NCBI GenBank assembly: GCA_029298735.1
Contig: JANSLP010000219.1
Location: forward strand, 1-56,007
Origin: Ophiostoma sp. CBS 140.51
Lineage: Eukaryota > Ascomycota > Sordariomycetes > Ophiostomatales > Ophiostomataceae
DNA length: 56,007 nt
Direction: 5' to 3'
A program made the position numbers and the translations under genes. The notes beneath the pieces are model-generated. The model searched no databases. It was not told where the DNA came from and saw only the letters and a program-made list of their open reading frames with translations. Shown piece by piece: positions 55,468-56,007 of the stretch; positions within the stretch are counted from its first letter, which is position 1; every line of letters starts with the position of its first letter.

Positions 55468-55632
55468 CCTTCCTTCCCATCGTGGTGATGCAAGTTCTGT
55501 TCCTTCCTTCCCATCCTGGCGATGCATTGTCCGTGCCTTCCTTTCGCGATGATGAATGTTCTGTTCCTTCCATCTTATCCCGGTGACGCCTTCCCATCGT
55601 GGTAATACATGTTTCGTTCCTTCCTGTTATGA
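55468..55632. repeat. Degenerate 34-bp tandem repeat array
   Basis: Units each begin CCTTCC and contain CATCNTGGNGATG and GTTCTGTT. Boundaries seen at 55468, 55502 (two 34-bp units), 55536 (30 bp), 55566 (shortened), 55589 (30 bp) and 55619 (partial). It ends about 100 bp before the tRNA gene. Confidence 0.75.
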
Positions 55633-55734
55633 GGAGTGAGTATCCGAAAGCATATACGAACGTCCATCACAAAGCAGCCTCCTATATAACTTCTAATTCG
55701 ACGACCGCTCAACATCAACCAATGAGAATTACAA

Positions 55735-55824
55735 GGTCTGTTGGTCTAGTGGTATGATTCTCGCTTAGGGATTACCCTAAGTATAACTTGCGAGAGGTCC
55801 CGTGTTCGATCCACGGACAGACCC
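55735..55824 (+). tRNA. tRNA-Pro(AGG), with an 18-nt intron
   Basis: Acceptor stem GGTCTGT (55735-55741) pairs with ACAGACC (55817-55823), discriminator C at 55824. The A box TGGTCTAGTGG and the B box region GTGTTCGATCC are both present, with T-stem CCGTG/CACGG. The anticodon stem TCTCGC/GCGAGA encloses a loop TTAGGG-T with anticodon AGG at 55767-55769, read as proline. The intron is 55771-55788, between positions 37 and 38, and contains CCCTAAG, complementary to the CTTAGGG anticodon region, the usual intron-anticodon pairing. TATATAA at about 55683-55689 lies 46-52 bp upstream, typical for fungal tRNA promoters. Confidence 0.95.
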
Positions 55825-55829
55825 CAATA

Positions 55830-55838
55830 TTTTTTTTT
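55830..55838 (+). terminator. RNA polymerase III terminator of tRNA-Pro
   Basis: A run of nine T residues starting six bases after the tRNA 3' end, the standard polymerase III stop signal. The remaining 170 bp to the window end is T-rich and then mixed, with no gene recognised. Confidence 0.85.
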
Positions 55839-56007
55839 GCCATTATTCTATCATTTTTTTGCATGTTTTTGGCTTTTTTATTAATTCTTCTTCTTTTTAC
55901 TGCTTCTTTTCTCTCGTCGTTTCTTTCGCGCCATTCTTGTCCATCCATGCGCTCTTTTTTGCGGTACTCTTGGCTCGTCTCACGCCATTCGTCCACTCCG
56001 GATATTC

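Larger units (their letters stand above)
50416..55734. other. 5.3 kb gene-poor interval (OCH1-like gene / tRNA-Pro)
   Basis: No protein gene is supported. The 50450-50830 part is purine-rich on the plus strand, that is pyrimidine-rich in the reading direction of the OCH1-like gene, and is probably its leader/promoter. Another purine-rich block lies at about 51435-51540. A TTTTGTGT-rich low-complexity stretch covers 52040-52270. Several T runs lie at 54300-54390, and tandem repeats at 55346-55632 precede the tRNA. The longest frame (51678-52370, minus) encodes Thr/Gln/Lys-rich peptide from the low-complexity stretch and is not credible. An AACCCTAA on the minus strand is at 52941-52948. Confidence 0.5.

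Overview
The window is nuclear DNA of a filamentous ascomycete (Pezizomycotina, most likely a Sordariomycete; I cannot name the genus). The evidence is short spliceosomal introns (about 50-130 nt, with three near 400 nt or GT...CTAAC/CTGAC...AG of that kind), GC-rich third codon positions, pyrimidine-rich leaders, and protein families typical of this group (Pbs2/OS-5, Kog1/Raptor, a Kel/TeaA-type kelch coiled-coil protein, Hst2, fungal Spd1/Dif1-type ribonucleotide reductase inhibitor). I support 13 protein genes and one tRNA gene. Coordinates given for each CDS span start codon to stop codon, introns included; exon borders are in the evidence text.

Layout: an ECM3-type auxin-efflux-carrier-like membrane protein (374-2192, minus) is divergent, across 6.5 kb with no gene I can support, from the HOG-pathway MAPK kinase pbs2 (8705-10918, plus). 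Converging on pbs2 is the sirtuin hst2 (11851-13253, minus), followed by the phosducin-like chaperone cofactor plp2 (14441-15341, minus). plp2 shares a 0.93 kb divergent promoter with the ribosomal protein gene rps27 (16274-17005, plus); this interval carries CCCTAA and CACGTG elements. Next come a Gemin2/Brr1-like snRNP assembly factor (18534-20349, plus), a ribonucleotide reductase inhibitor-domain protein with two ACGCGT boxes upstream (21149-22186, plus), and convergent to it the cytosolic aspartyl-tRNA synthetase (22658-24514, minus).

The second half holds the TORC1 scaffold kog1/Raptor (25629-30701, minus), a 6.7 kb gene-free divergent interval, the kelch polarity protein (37403-42340, plus), an RNA 3'-phosphate cyclase (43410-44934, plus), a convergent mitochondrial-type acyl-CoA synthetase (45164-47467, minus), an OCH1-like GT32 glycosyltransferase (49164-50415, minus), a further 5.3 kb gene-poor interval, and an intron-containing tRNA-Pro(AGG) gene (55735-55824, plus) preceded by degenerate tandem repeats.

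The genes are housekeeping and signalling functions rather than a cluster: stress signalling (pbs2), nutrient signalling (kog1), polarity (kelch), translation (rps27, aspRS, tRNA), snRNP assembly (gemin2) and dNTP control. I see no transposon, CRISPR, secondary-metabolite cluster or other clearly novel system. The most informative non-coding signals are the paired MluI boxes before the ribonucleotide reductase inhibitor gene, the CCCTAA/CACGTG promoter of rps27, and the contrast between very long 5'-side gaps and short 3'-side gaps.
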